The notes under the pieces: generated by a model | What the model was told of the DNA's origin: nothing | The model's database searches: none | The model's input: only the letters and a program-made list of their open reading frames with translations | Shown here: piece by piece, positions 63,349 to 64,000 of the stretch | How positions within the stretch are numbered: the stretch's first letter is position 1 | Layout: each line of letters begins with the position of its first letter | Source: Vampirovibrio chlorellavorus | GTDB taxonomy: Bacteria > Cyanobacteriota > Vampirovibrionia > Vampirovibrionales > Vampirovibrionaceae | Direction: 5' to 3' | DNA: 64,000 bases | Assembly: GCF_003149375.1 (NCBI RefSeq) | Contig: NZ_QFWH01000001.1 | Location: forward strand, 88,753-152,752 | Program-made: the position numbers and the translations under genes

Positions 63349-63561
63349 ATGTTTTTCATAGTGCTTTGCTTAGGAATTGCCGCTTTATTAGGCACCGGTC
63401 ATCCGCCCGATCAGTATGGCTGGATGGTTCTATTGGGTCTGGGCTGGTTTGCCGGATTTCTGGATTGCCGCCTGTTTGCCAAGTCCGATCAGGACCGCAA
63501 GCGCGTTTTGCCCCCTGATGTGGATGAACCATCCAACGATCAAGCCCTATTCAAATCCTGA
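63349..63561 (+). CDS. Small membrane protein (70 aa), unknown
   Basis: Two hydrophobic segments (about 1-18 and 25-42) precede a charged tail (KSDQDRKRVLPPDVDEPSND). There is no ribosome binding site, but a sigma-70-like promoter ends six bases before the ATG, so the gene is probably translated leaderless. It precedes glcD by 11 bases and probably shares its transcript. No family recognised. Confidence 0.55.
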   Translation: MFFIVLCLGIAALLGTGHPPDQYGWMVLLGLGWFAGFLDCRLFAKSDQDRKRVLPPDVDEPSNDQALFKS

Positions 63562-63572
63562 GATTTTTCACC

Positions 63573-64000
63573 ATGTCGCAAGCCCTGGTTCACACCCTCC
63601 GCAGTATTCTGGGGGCCAGATACGTTCTGGATCAACCCGAAGAACTGATGGCTTACGAATGTGACGCTTGCACCCTCATTCAGAAAAAACCGGACATTGT
63701 AGCCCTCCCCAAAACCCCGGAGGAAGTGGCTCAGATGGTGCAAGCCTGCATTCAGGCCGGTGTCCCCTATACGGCCAGAGGCGCTGGCACCGGGCTCTCC
63801 GGCGGGGCCTTGCCCATGCAGGGCGGGGTACAAATCGGGTTGAATCGCTTGAACCGCATTGTGGCCATTGATCCCAAAAACCGCACCGCCACGGTGGAAG
63901 TGGGGGTGATCAACGCCAGCCTGAACAACGCTTTAAAGCCCTACGGCCTGTTCTACGCCCCCGATCCCTCCTCCCAAAGCGCCTGCACCTTGGGCGGTAA
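63573..64000 (+). CDS. glcD: GlcD-type FAD-linked oxidase, 3' end cut by window edge
   Basis: The first 142 residues are present. The flavin-binding motif VPYTARGAGTGLSGGALP, LNRIVAIDPKNRTATVEVGV and YAPDPSSQSACTLGGN match the FAD_binding_4 domain of glycolate oxidase subunit GlcD. It oxidises glycolate or another 2-hydroxy acid. It follows the small membrane protein with an 11-base gap; ATG 63573. The C-terminal domain lies beyond the window. Confidence 0.92.
   Translation, partial: MSQALVHTLRSILGARYVLDQPEELMAYECDACTLIQKKPDIVALPKTPEEVAQMVQACIQAGVPYTARGAGTGLSGGALPMQGGVQIGLNRLNRIVAIDPKNRTATVEVGVINASLNNALKPYGLFYAPDPSSQSACTLGG

Overview
The window (about 64 kb, GC-moderate, coding on both strands) reads as chromosome of a flagellated, Gram-negative-type bacterium. 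Its gene content fits the non-photosynthetic cyanobacterial relatives (Vampirovibrionia/Melainabacteria, for example Vampirovibrio): full MinCDE, Mla/MCE lipid-transport genes, TonB/ExbBD, flagellar hook genes, glycogen synthase, an RpaA/RpaB-type response regulator and HhoA-type HtrA protease, and no photosynthesis genes. That placement is inferred from gene content only; I could not run a search.

Layout. 0-4.2 kb: end of a DUF58 gene, a DUF4870 membrane protein, a short HPF, enolase and an S4-domain protein. 4.3-8.1 kb: glutamate dehydrogenase and the minCDE operon, which converges on a long ribosomal operon (8.3-17.9 kb, minus strand: tuf, S10, L3, L4, L23, L2, S19, L22, S3, L16, L29, S17, L14, L24, L5, S14, S8, L6, L18). 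Upstream of tuf lie tRNA-Thr(TGT), tRNA-Tyr(GTA) and tRNA-Thr(GGT). 18.6-26.6 kb: a block of metabolic and hypothetical genes (thiamine-binding-like protein, YkgJ protein, asparaginase, a TonB-like protein, serA plus a class V aminotransferase, and a degenerate tandem deaminase). This block separates tuf from rpsL-rpsG-fusA (26.7-29.8 kb), which are still in the ancestral order and orientation. 30.2-41.9 kb: response regulator and HtrA; UbiA-type prenyltransferase; mlaE, mlaF and an MCE gene; rpsU; HIT protein; an HExxH protein; upp; two more YkgJ proteins; two small unknowns. 42.1-50.2 kb: glycine-zipper protein, TonB/ExbB/ExbD/ExbD, glgA, pgsA, cysS, mini-RNase III. 50.2-52.9 kb: a triplicated non-coding repeat, a second MCE protein, and a CPBP protease. 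53.0-58.2 kb: flagellar fliJ-fliK-flgD-flgE and a small RHH-like gene. 58.3-61.2 kb: tRNA-Arg(CCT) and two low-complexity Ala/Gly/Pro-rich proteins. 61.4-64 kb: mutY, two membrane proteins, and the start of glcD.

The most unusual signal is non-coding. Three tandem copies of a ~252-bp unit (50.23-50.88 kb) each carry an inverted-repeat box, a GTTTTTATG promoter-like element, a ~90-nt transcribed-looking segment and an intrinsic terminator. A related element, GGCAATT-N14-GTTTTTATT with exactly 14 bases between the halves, occurs four more times. Two copies lie before paralogous terminator-ended small RNAs (22.0-22.3 kb) and two lie before the low-complexity protein genes (60.3 and 61.3 kb). Repeat copies 1 and 3 contain a 10-nt stretch perfectly complementary to the bases abutting the Shine-Dalgarno of both low-complexity genes. 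I infer a shared sigma factor or activator regulon with an RNA-based control layer. This is a hypothesis from sequence only.
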